A stretch of DNA of 5,521 bases from JAWLFY01 sp964462125 (GTDB lineage: Bacteria > Planctomycetota > Planctomycetia > Pirellulales > Pirellulaceae): positions 1 to 5,521 of the forward strand of contig CAYWXT010000311.1 in assembly GCA_964462125.1 (NCBI GenBank), read 5' to 3'. The notes below the pieces were generated by a model. The model saw only the letters and a program-made list of their open reading frames with translations, was not told where the DNA came from and made no database searches. Below, one piece after another: positions 1 through 5,521 of the stretch; position 1 is the first letter of the stretch, and every line of letters starts with the position of its first letter. The position numbers and the translations under genes were made by a program.

Positions 1-28
1 AAAAACCTCGCGGACGACAGCCCGCGAG
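1..28 (-). terminator. Intrinsic-terminator-like hairpin read on the minus strand
   Basis: Bases 7-13 (CTCGCGG) pair perfectly with 22-28 (CCGCGAG) around an 8-base loop. On the minus strand the stem is followed by G and then five T (plus-strand A1-A5), the layout of a Rho-independent terminator. The T-run touches the window edge, so it may be longer. No minus-strand gene lies directly before it: the nearest is the operon ending at 1461. It may serve that operon at a distance, or simply be one arm of the mobile-looking repeat in which it sits. Confidence 0.5.
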
Positions 29-78
29 CCACTAAAATCCGCGATGAACCGCGTTGGCTCTTCCGTGATTTTAGTGGC
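1..78. repeat. Compound fold-back repeat (REP/MITE-like)
   Basis: Two hairpins sit back to back. The first is 7-13/22-28. The second has 12-bp perfect arms, 28-39 (GCCACTAAAATC) and 67-78 (GATTTTAGTGGC), enclosing 27 bases that contain a further 4-bp CGCG stem (40-43/50-53). Base 28 is shared, so the two outer stems abut. I associate ATTTTAGTGG-type arms with dispersed intergenic repeats of planctomycete genomes, but this is recall and is not checked. No coding capacity is seen. The outer limits are unknown because the element reaches the window edge. Confidence 0.55.
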
Positions 79-420
79 AAACCGGTAGCACGAAGTGTTG
101 TTACTATATGGTCGGAGGCCTTCGTTCGGGGGCTTTGTTGGTGGGATCGGAGGGAGTGACGCGATTGCCGACGCGCCTACGCCCCCGCCCCCACGTGCTC
201 GACAGCTCCAACCCTCTCCAAAGAAGGCACCGCTGCCATCCTCTCCGCTCGGGCCATCGCCGCCCATTCGCTCCGCTGCGGCGCGGGGGTGAGCGGCGAT
301 TGATCCGGCTCCGAGGAAGGCAACTACCCCGATTGCATTCCGACGACAACCAGCGAGCATCCGCTCGCTGCCACAAAAAATCGCGGAAGAACCCCGAGCA
401 AAAATTGGTGTTCATGAAAA
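79..420. other. Gene-free stretch before the transposase relics
   Basis: No convincing gene is seen on either strand. The open frames here encode Pro/Arg-rich, compositionally biased peptides (for example about 95-292 and 108-635) that overlap each other on both strands and lack a plausible ribosome binding site. The left part is rich in G and C runs. The right part holds one clear hairpin at 351-370. I found no RNA gene or clear promoter. Confidence 0.6.
351..370. repeat. 8-bp perfect hairpin with a 4-base loop
   Basis: CAGCGAGC (351-358) pairs fully with GCTCGCTG (363-370) around the loop ATCC. A run of six A follows at about 375-380 on the plus strand. In neither direction does a T-run follow the stem, so it does not look like an intrinsic terminator. 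It may be a REP-type palindrome or part of an insertion-sequence end, since transposase relics begin about 110 bases downstream. Confidence 0.5.
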
Positions 421-478
421 GAGGCTTTCTCGGACAAACTGTTGGTGACTATGCCCACAGTTTGGAAAAGGAAGCCTC
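421..478 (+). promoter_or_regulatory. Long hairpin enclosing the transposase ribosome binding site
   Basis: The segment folds symmetrically. Bases 421-430 pair with 469-478 (10 pairs, one a G-U), a 4x4 internal loop follows, then 435-442 (CAAACTGT) pairs with 457-464 (ACAGTTTG), closing a 14-base loop. The right-hand strand contains the Shine-Dalgarno AAAAGGA (about 466-472), and the ATG at 479 begins directly after the stem. Folding would hide the ribosome binding site. This arrangement is known from IS10, IS50 and IS200, where it limits transposase translation from read-through transcripts. It may instead be a remnant of an insertion-sequence end. The pairing is observed; the control role is inferred. 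Confidence 0.5.
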
Positions 479-985
479 ATGGATGTTCAAGTTACCGCAG
501 GATGTCTCGTTCACGCAATCGCGGCTGACGCCGTTTCGCAAGCCGTTCGCCAGGCAACCGACGAGTTTCAGAAAATGGCGACGCAACTGCTCACCGACTT
601 TGCCGCGTCCGACCCCACTCCACAGGAAACCCTGAACCTGGAGAACGCGCTGGGCGATCAGTTGCGGCAGTTGGGCCAGCGGGGTTTCAGTGGTTGTTTT
701 CCCAGTTCGAACCGGACACCGAGCAGATGCCCGGGACTGTCAAGCATCAAGGCAAGACCTACCGACGCTTGGCGGAGAAAACGCAGCGATCGGACGTGGT
801 GACTCGATTTGGAAAAATCGCCCTCGTTCGGGGCCGCTATCGTCGCGGTCGATCCGGCCGCACGATCTTCCCGCTCGAAATGCTTCTGGGTATCGAGGAC
901 GACTTCACCCCGGGCGGCGGCTGATCGGATCGGCAAGCAGTTCGCCGAGACGGGAAGTTCTCAAGGACGGACCTTGTCGATGATT
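479..985 (+). pseudogene. Decayed transposase, N-terminal part, ISKra4-like
   Basis: The reading starts at ATG 479, six bases after an AGGA Shine-Dalgarno. It runs in one frame to about 680, continues in a second frame to about 917 (the stretch around FSQFEPDTEQ to FPLEMLLG), then returns to the first frame (ADRIGKQFAETGSSQ). The two shifts are in opposite directions, near the GGGGTTT run at 681-687 and the GCGGCGG run at 914-920. Pieced together, it has the outline of the N-terminal half of ISKra4-type transposases: a short helical leader, a segment like FGKIALVRGRYR, then FPLEMLLG, then a TPxxADRIGK-like stretch. The catalytic region is absent and IS3-type sequence follows. The family call rests on remembered motifs and is moderate. 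It is non-functional as a transposase. Confidence 0.5.
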
Positions 986-1141
986 ATCGAGACGGCTTAC
1001 TGGAAGAACACGCTGCGGACATTCTTTATCGACGGGACGCGGATCAATATCCCTCGAGTCGTCGAGTTCTACTCAACCGATCAGCCTCATCAATCGCTAA
1101 GCGGCCAGACACCGGCAAGCGTATTTCATCAAGCAGCCTGA
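986..1141 (+). pseudogene. IS3-type transposase C-terminal remnant (integrase core tail)
   Basis: The same frame as the end of the preceding relic continues into about 50 residues whose end, EFYSTDQPHQSLSGQTPASVF, closely follows the typical end of IS3/IS150-type integrase-core transposases (FYNxxRPHQSLxxxTPxxVY). The FY dipeptide lies at 1067-1072 and the TGA at 1139-1141. The spacing from the tryptophan at 1001 (YWK) to FY is shorter than usual for the family, suggesting an internal deletion. The two catalytic aspartates and the N-terminal helix-turn-helix part are missing. The exact junction with the ISKra4-like piece is uncertain, somewhere near 975-1005. The open frame therefore joins two unrelated transposase fragments. 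Confidence 0.65.
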
Positions 1142-1166
1142 CCTCAGGCGAGCAAGCCAACACCAA

Positions 1167-1243
1167 CCAATTCCTGACAATGCCCGGCCTGGGCAGCCAA
1201 CCGGCAGCATCTCAATTCGCGCCGTTCGTGGTGCAGGAATTGG
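1167..1243. repeat. 10-bp perfect inverted repeat between two IS relics
   Basis: CCAATTCCTG (1167-1176) is the exact reverse complement of CAGGAATTGG (1234-1243). The arms enclose 57 bases that include a smaller hairpin, TGCCC/GGGCA (1181-1185/1191-1195). The pair lies between the stop of the IS3-type tail (1141) and the first recognisable IS5 codons (about 1250), so the arms could be worn insertion-sequence ends or a small non-autonomous element. No protein is recognised inside. Confidence 0.4.
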
Positions 1244-1249
1244 GGGCTA

Positions 1250-1429
1250 GCTCAGTTCGTCGTGCTACCGAAATGCTGGATTGTGGAACGCACATTCGCA
1301 TGGATGAATCGGCACCGTCGACTTTCGAAGGATTACGAACGCCTGACGGAGAACAGCGAAGCGGTGATGTACATCGCGATGATCGATCTCATGTCACGCC
1401 GCCTCGTCAATGCCGAAAAAGCATTTTAA
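1250..1429 (+). pseudogene. IS5-family transposase C-terminal remnant
   Basis: A 59-codon stretch ending in TAA (1427-1429) reads AQFVVLPKCWIVERTFAW, then NRHRRLSKDYERL, then TENSEAVMYIAMIDLM and a closing SRRLV. This is the well-known end of IS5-group DDE transposases (VLPRRWVVERTFAWLxRxRRLSKDYE...SEAxIxxAMxxLMxRRL). The glutamate in VERTFAW is the expected third catalytic residue of the DDE triad. The two aspartates and everything before them are absent. The frame before 1250 loses similarity at once, so the relic is truncated. Its stop is 31 bases from the convergent end of the minus-strand operon. The A/T-rich tail after the stop could be the worn right end of the element. The family call is firm; function is lost. 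Confidence 0.8.
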
Positions 1430-1460
1430 AACACGTTATTAGAGGCACCAAGCCGTGGTG

Positions 1461-2747
1461 TCACGCCGAACTGTGTCGCCCCGAAACCAATCGTCCGAGC
1501 GCTGCCGAAACCACCACCATCTGCATTGGTAGGGCGGGCAAGGCGTACCGATCATAGTAACTGACGATCAGGTACGGGGCCAGCAGCAACAGCCAAAGCG
1601 CCAGCGCGATTCGAACCGCCGGGTCCACCGGGCGTCGACTCCAGGCGAACAGGTAGATCGCCGAAAGCGTGGGAAGGATCACCAGCAGTCGGTCCATCCA
1701 TAACTGCCAAGGTCGGCCATATTCGCTCATTCGATGTGGCAAATACCAGAGAAAGGCTGCGGCGATACGATTAGCGATCCGCTCGACAAAGTCGAACGGA
1801 TCTTCCCTGATCGCCTGCAACGCAAGCTCGCGTTTCTCCCGCACGTAGTCGATTTCTCCCATCTGTTTAACCCGCTCGAGTTCATTCCCACTCTGTGTGA
1901 CGTAGGGATGGATGCGGAGCGCTTCCTCGTCGAGCACACCGTCATCGTCCACAAGGATCGACTGCCATAGCTCGTAGCCGAGGTTGGACTTGATCGGCAC
2001 CAGCGTGCCGAAGGCGTGAAAATTGCGCACTGTCCAGGGCGTGATTACCAGCATCGACGTCACCGCGATCACCGCAAGCGTTCGCTTCGATCGCCAAAAC
2101 AATCCGGCTGTGACGACGGCCCAGGCGAAACCGAGGGCGGGACCGAATAGCGCCAACAAACCGCCGTATCCGCCGAACATCACAGCGCCAGGCAGCGACA
2201 GTTCGCGCCGGCGGACCCACAGCAGCAGGAACCAGGTAACGCTGACCAACGGAATTTGCGCCGTGACGTCGTGCGTCCACTGCAGCAATGAGAAGAGGTT
2301 GCCGATGACAGCGAAGCTGCAGACAGTGATTGCGATCGCCAGATGGCCCTGACGTTCGCTCCACAACAGCGCCGGCAACACGCAGACAAACACCGAGACC
2401 CATTGGAAGCGGCGTGCCCACTGGACCACCGTATCGAACGAGTCATCCGCCAACCAACGCAGTCCCGCCAGCAGATAGGACAGCGCCGGTGGCATCCACG
2501 CTGTCGGCCCTGTCGGCTCTTTGAAGGGATCGACGAAGCCGCGACCCTCACGGATCGAGCCGCTGATCCGGGCGATCTCGTAACCCATTCCTTCACTGCG
2601 GTCTGGCTGGAGCGACAGCCAGCCCACCGCTTCACGACGATGAGCTTCGGCGACAGCAAAGCCGAGCGTGGCGATTACGGCTGCGACAAGCCACACCCGC
2701 CAATGACGCCGAAGACTTGATAAGCGCAACCGCTGCGTGCCGCTCAT
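1461..2747 (-). CDS. GT39/ArnT-like polytopic membrane glycosyltransferase (probable)
   Basis: This 428-aa protein is very hydrophobic, with about ten probable membrane segments (for example residues 18-34, 117-130, 136-154, 164-178, 186-218, 223-239, 352-369, 378-396 and 401-421). After the first segment comes a polar loop with D49 and E52, then SIREGRGF and PTAWMPPALSYLLAG (about 64-95). That layout fits the first outer loop of GT-C enzymes, where an acidic residue is catalytic. The stretch ITPWTVRNFHAFGTLVPIKS (235-254) and the end DRYALPALP (399-407) recur in GT39-type proteins. Such enzymes move a sugar from a lipid-phosphate donor to an acceptor outside the cytoplasm; donor and acceptor cannot be told here. 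It is shorter than many family members (often above 500 aa). The ATG overlaps the preceding stop in ATGA, and no strong Shine-Dalgarno is seen, so translation is probably coupled. Confidence 0.7.
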   Translation of the reverse strand: MSGTQRLRLSSLRRHWRVWLVAAVIATLGFAVAEAHRREAVGWLSLQPDRSEGMGYEIARISGSIREGRGFVDPFKEPTGPTAWMPPALSYLLAGLRWLADDSFDTVVQWARRFQWVSVFVCVLPALLWSERQGHLAIAITVCSFAVIGNLFSLLQWTHDVTAQIPLVSVTWFLLLWVRRRELSLPGAVMFGGYGGLLALFGPALGFAWAVVTAGLFWRSKRTLAVIAVTSMLVITPWTVRNFHAFGTLVPIKSNLGYELWQSILVDDDGVLDEEALRIHPYVTQSGNELERVKQMGEIDYVREKRELALQAIREDPFDFVERIANRIAAAFLWYLPHRMSEYGRPWQLWMDRLLVILPTLSAIYLFAWSRRPVDPAVRIALALWLLLLAPYLIVSYYDRYALPALPMQMVVVSAALGRLVSGRHSSA

Positions 2748-4111
2748 GGTGAAGTGCTGCGTGACGACTCTTCCGCTCGTTCCAGTTCAACGACATAGAT
2801 GCGGTGGGGATTCCAGTCGAGCTTTCTTTGTTGCTCTAGCGGGTCGTCACCGTAGGAAAACGGCGCGAGATGCGTGAGCACCGCAAACCGCGAATCCTCG
2901 CCCGCCAGCTCCAGACGCATCGCATGTTTCTTAGAGAACTCGGTCGCATGTGATTGGCTGATAGCGCCTTCGTCGAGTTGGATCACTTCGACCGCGTTAG
3001 CCCCCGGCTCGAAGAAGACAAGTCGCTCCCTGTCCGAGCTGATCTCGCAAGCCGGCCGCCGATACTGGTAGCCGTGCCGAAGACGGTCGACGAGCTTGAC
3101 CGTTCCAGCCGCTGAGACTCTCCACAACTGAAAGCGTCGCTGAATTCCTGGGCCAAACGTCTTCAACAGCAGTAGGTCGCCGCCGCAGTCGGCTTCTCCG
3201 ATAATCCAGTTCTTGGGTCTCATTGCCGAGCTCCGAGGTGTAGTAAGCTCACGAAGCCAAGGCTGGGCAGGGTTGCCGGTATACCGCTCAATTTTCAAGC
3301 CGTAACGCTTGTCGGCGAGTGAATCGTGGTGGACGCGGAAGGTCTTCCCGCACAGAGACGGGCTGATGGTGAGGAGACGACCGGGCACCTTCAGCCTTGT
3401 CTCCTCCTCCATCTTATCAAGGCGAGCGACGTTGACTACGCTCTTCCGAGCACCCACATAGGACGCGTAGGCTAAATGGTTGTCACCAAAAAAGGCAGTG
3501 TGGGACGCGGCGTAATCGGAGATGTCACTATCTCCTTCGGCGTTTACCGCATTCCATGGCGACGCATTCTCTAGGTAGTTGGCGGAGAACAGCGGGCTAA
3601 GCGTCGAGGTCGAGAGAAGCTGTAGGCCGTAGCGGTCAGAGTCCGATAAAATAGTGATCGCGAGTTTATCTCCGCCGTGTGAGACAATCGGATGAGCGTT
3701 GGCCACCGATTCCATGATGCGGAACGTATGTCCCATGCTCAGTTCGCCTTTCTGATCGATTGATCCCGCGTACACGACAAGCTGTTCCGGCTCGATCGAC
3801 AAGGCGACCCAGCGGCGACCTTCGTCGAAAATCTTGATATCCGTTACCGGTCCGGGCACGCGAAGGGGATCACCCGTGCGGAACTGGTCGAGGTACACCG
3901 GAACAATCGCTCCAGCATGCGTCCCCACCAGCACCAGCGGCGCGGCCTCGGTCGACGCGATCGCGGTGATCATCTCATCGCTACAGCGCAGCCAACCACT
4001 ACGCCCCAGAGCAGTCTGCGTCAATGACAACAGGATCAAACAGCACGGGATCAACGGTACGCGATGTGCGAGCAGATCACTCGCTGGCAAAAATCGGAGA
4101 GGAATCTTCAC
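2744..4111 (-). CDS. Exported hypothetical protein, probably beta-propeller-like
   Basis: This 455-aa protein matches no family I can name. Residues 1-36 form a signal peptide with a rather long basic/polar start (1-17), a hydrophobic core (about 18-34) and a likely signal peptidase I site after ALG (34-36), so the protein should act outside the cytoplasm. The rest is rich in short strands separated by turns with charged and glycine residues (for example LVLVGTHAGAIVPVYL, about 59-74, and KLAITILSDSDRYGLQLL, 149-166), which fits a WD40/TolB-like propeller. No catalytic motif or membrane anchor is seen. The start is GTG at 4111, supported by an AAGGA nine bases upstream. It overlaps the preceding gene by 35 bases and the following one by 4. 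It may be a recognition or scaffold protein for the membrane enzyme downstream, but that is inferred from position only. Confidence 0.75.
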   Translation of the reverse strand: MKIPLRFLPASDLLAHRVPLIPCCLILLSLTQTALGRSGWLRCSDEMITAIASTEAAPLVLVGTHAGAIVPVYLDQFRTGDPLRVPGPVTDIKIFDEGRRWVALSIEPEQLVVYAGSIDQKGELSMGHTFRIMESVANAHPIVSHGGDKLAITILSDSDRYGLQLLSTSTLSPLFSANYLENASPWNAVNAEGDSDISDYAASHTAFFGDNHLAYASYVGARKSVVNVARLDKMEEETRLKVPGRLLTISPSLCGKTFRVHHDSLADKRYGLKIERYTGNPAQPWLRELTTPRSSAMRPKNWIIGEADCGGDLLLLKTFGPGIQRRFQLWRVSAAGTVKLVDRLRHGYQYRRPACEISSDRERLVFFEPGANAVEVIQLDEGAISQSHATEFSKKHAMRLELAGEDSRFAVLTHLAPFSYGDDPLEQQRKLDWNPHRIYVVELERAEESSRSTSP

Positions 4112-4409
4112 TACGCAGTGTCCTTAGCAATTTTTCTCGCTCGATCACGTTCTGTACCTTCCCACCGCGCACGACAATCGCCATGGGACTACGAACGTAG
4201 GGATTACCAATTAATTTGACGGCTGTTTCTCCTTCGGTACGTTCGCCCACGCCTCCAATCGGCTCCAGACGCCACGCACCATCCGAACCGGTCTCCCAAA
4301 GCATGAATCGCGGGAGCTGTACCAGCCGTTGCCGCTCCGATCGCCCCACCTTGCTCGCGACGAAGTCGCATTCGCCACATCCCTCCTTGCGTTTTATCGC
4401 AACATTCAT
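4077..4409 (-). CDS. Small CGEC protein, possibly thioredoxin-fold
   Basis: This is a 110-aa protein. I chose the ATG at 4409 because it overlaps the preceding gene's stop as ATGA; the frame is open further upstream (in-frame ATGs at 4442 and 4556), but those starts would reach far into the upstream gene. A short predicted strand (NVAIKRK) leads to CGEC at residues 11-14. A strand-like FMLWE (35-39) and then YVRSPMAIVVRGGKV (71-85) follow, the latter resembling the cis-proline strand and hairpin of thioredoxin-like proteins, and a closing helix follows (about 90-99). The distance from CGEC to P75 is longer than in classical thioredoxin. A metal-binding role for the two cysteines is an alternative. 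No signal peptide or membrane segment is seen, unlike its operon partners. No family is recognised with certainty. Confidence 0.6.
   Translation of the reverse strand: MNVAIKRKEGCGECDFVASKVGRSERQRLVQLPRFMLWETGSDGAWRLEPIGGVGERTEGETAVKLIGNPYVRSPMAIVVRGGKVQNVIEREKLLRTLRSEDSSPIFASE
4121..4125 (-). promoter_or_regulatory. Strong Shine-Dalgarno deciding the GTG start at 4111
   Basis: On the minus strand AAGGA lies nine bases before GTG 4111, inside the coding sequence of the 110-aa gene. It supports this start over later alternatives and suggests that the 455-aa protein can be initiated independently of upstream termination, unlike the two ATGA-coupled genes. Confidence 0.6.
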
Positions 4410-5512
4410 ATGCGGGCTGCGTGTCTTCGCATCCCGTACCATCCAGCACCGATTAGCCCGGCAACACCGAGGAGCCAGACAAGCTTTCGTTCGTACCAGG
4501 CAGGTGCGGGCGGATTCCACTGATAGGTACGATCTTCGGCGACATCCCGGACCCAAGCTCCCGCAGGAATCTCCATTTCAAACTCGCTGTCGCGGGCTGA
4601 ATCCAAGACTTCAGCGACTTCGCAGCGGCATCGGTATTCATCTTGGGGACGGCCATCAGTGAAGTTGAATCGCTTCGCCCGAAGGCTTGCAACGCGAAAC
4701 TCGCCCGAATCGTAATCGGTGTAGGAAACTTCACTGTCGATAGTCAACGTTTCATTCGTGAACCATCGCGAACGGACGACCCGATGTCGGTGACTCGGGT
4801 CCAGGTGCAGTTCGACGGTGGTTGTCACGCCTGGGTCCTCCCAGTTGTAACGAACTATGGTCACATGGCCGTTCTCCGTCTCCGCCTCCCTTTCATACCG
4901 CAAGTTGTGCTTGTCACGCAGTTCGGCGGGTGATGTATATCCCGCCGACGGCACGAAGAAGCGGCAATGCGCTTCCAGGATGGCCGTATCGGTAACCTGT
5001 CCGATGTTCGTGAGCCAACTGGTGCCGATCGCGTATTCGACGTGATACGGATCGGTCTCGGTATAGTGAGCTGGATTCTTGTCCGCAGGACGAAAAAGGT
5101 TGATCCCGTCGGCCGTTTTCGTTTGGATTGTAAACGTCGGATTCCACCTGCCCCTGTCCACGTTTGGAAGATGTTGTTCAAGCAAAACTCGAAACCTGTC
5201 TGTCTCTGGGTCGGCTAGAAACTCGTGGCGGTAAGCGTGCGAAACTTGCTCCGTGGGGAACCACTCCGAGATGTCTGCGGGGTTCCCATTGACGGGCATG
5301 TGCGCGTTGGGAAACGTAATCCGTTCCCCCGTCACGTGGTAATGCAAAATCGGCGACTCCGCCGCGATCGACTCCCAATCACGAATGATCTGATCCAGGT
5401 CTTGTGCGTGCGCGGTATCTGGGGTTAGGGATAGTGACCAGAGGAACAGGAACAGCAGAGGAATCGGGCTGCGGACATTTGCGCAGGCGATCCGGATCGT
5501 TCTGCTCATCAT
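4406..5512 (-). CDS. Exported hypothetical protein with C-terminal membrane anchor
   Basis: This 368-aa protein is not a family I recognise firmly. Residues 1-36 are a clear signal peptide: basic start, hydrophobic core PLLFLFLWSLSL (18-29) and cleavage after AHA (34-36). The body (37-335) is polar and strand-rich, with cysteines at 183, 295 and 297. Near its end, EMEIPAGAWVRDVAEDRTY (312-330) resembles the closing segment of large exported planctomycete proteins with a LolA/RseB-like outline, by weak recall only. A single membrane segment (about 344-359) followed by MRRHAARI leaves a short basic cytoplasmic tail, so most of the protein should face outward. ATG 5512 is followed directly by a second ATG; only nine upstream bases are visible, so the ribosome binding site and promoter cannot be judged. 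It is the first gene of the run visible here and overlaps the next by 4 bases. Confidence 0.75.
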   Translation of the reverse strand: MMSRTIRIACANVRSPIPLLFLFLWSLSLTPDTAHAQDLDQIIRDWESIAAESPILHYHVTGERITFPNAHMPVNGNPADISEWFPTEQVSHAYRHEFLADPETDRFRVLLEQHLPNVDRGRWNPTFTIQTKTADGINLFRPADKNPAHYTETDPYHVEYAIGTSWLTNIGQVTDTAILEAHCRFFVPSAGYTSPAELRDKHNLRYEREAETENGHVTIVRYNWEDPGVTTTVELHLDPSHRHRVVRSRWFTNETLTIDSEVSYTDYDSGEFRVASLRAKRFNFTDGRPQDEYRCRCEVAEVLDSARDSEFEMEIPAGAWVRDVAEDRTYQWNPPAPAWYERKLVWLLGVAGLIGAGWYGMRRHAARI

Positions 5513-5521
5513 TGTTGATCT

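Noticed and set aside
108..635. Open frame of 175 codons on the plus strand
   Set aside because: Arg/Pro-rich biased composition, no ribosome binding site, and it overlaps the better supported transposase relic in another frame.
265..936. Same short peptide PIRSAAARG readable at about 265-291 (plus) and about 907-933 (minus)
   Set aside because: Neither frame looks coding, codons differ throughout, and the segment is low-complexity; I treat it as chance.
1242..1290. tRNA-like start (GGGGCTAGCTCAGTT)
   Set aside because: The sequence does not close a D-arm properly, no matching acceptor strand or T-arm follows, and the same bases read into the IS5 transposase ending (AQFVVLPK).
1444..1462. 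Minus-strand terminator at the operon end
   Set aside because: The stem has only six pairs including one G-U, overlaps the stop codon and lacks a T-run.
1180..1557. Open frame of 125 codons on the plus strand
   Set aside because: The IS5-type similarity is in a different frame of the same bases, and the frame runs on into the opposite-strand GT-like gene.
2023..2720. Plus-strand open frames within the GT-like gene
   Set aside because: They are antisense shadows of a well-supported membrane protein, with Arg/Pro-rich composition and no recognisable motif.
4410..4556. Longer N-terminus for the CGEC protein (starts at 4442 or 4556)
   Set aside because: These starts would overlap the upstream gene by 37 to 151 bases, add a Cys/Arg-rich leader without sense, and lack a good ribosome binding site; the ATGA overlap at 4406-4409 is more natural.

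Overview
The window looks like accessory sequence from a moderately GC-rich bacterial chromosome, most likely a planctomycete (Pirellulaceae-like). I infer this from the loosely packed genes, large secreted proteins that match no familiar family, a GT39-like membrane protein of a type common there, and a fold-back repeat with ATTTTAGTGG arms that I associate with such genomes. No ribosomal or universal marker gene is present, so the assignment is tentative.

The left quarter (1-1460) holds no intact gene. It begins with a compound fold-back repeat (1-78). Its outer hairpin reads on the minus strand as an intrinsic terminator: a 7-bp GC stem followed by GTTTTT. About 400 bases of non-coding sequence follow, with an 8-bp hairpin at 351-370. 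Next comes a graveyard of plus-strand transposase fragments: an ISKra4-like N-terminal part (about 479-985) with two opposite frameshifts, an IS3-type integrase-core tail (about 986-1141), and the C-terminus of an IS5-family transposase (1250-1429). A long imperfect hairpin (421-478) encloses the Shine-Dalgarno of the first fragment. A 10-bp inverted repeat (1167-1176/1234-1243) lies between the IS3 and IS5 relics.

The right three quarters (1461-5512) hold one tightly packed minus-strand run of four genes, transcribed from right to left: (1) a 368-aa exported protein with a signal peptide and a C-terminal membrane anchor; (2) a 110-aa protein without a leader that carries a CGEC motif and a possible thioredoxin-like outline; (3) a 455-aa exported, probably beta-propeller-like protein; (4) a 428-aa polytopic membrane protein resembling GT39/ArnT-type (GT-C) glycosyltransferases. 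Successive genes overlap by 4, 35 and 4 bases, so they are very probably co-transcribed and translationally coupled. The promoter must lie beyond the right edge.

Together the four genes suggest an envelope-located function: two exported proteins, a membrane enzyme that could transfer sugar from a lipid-linked donor on the outer face, and a small possibly redox-active protein. Which substrate they act on cannot be read from the sequence. The operon ends 31 bases from the IS5 relic with no convincing terminator in between, so transcription may run antisense into the transposase relics as far as the terminator-like hairpin at 1-28.
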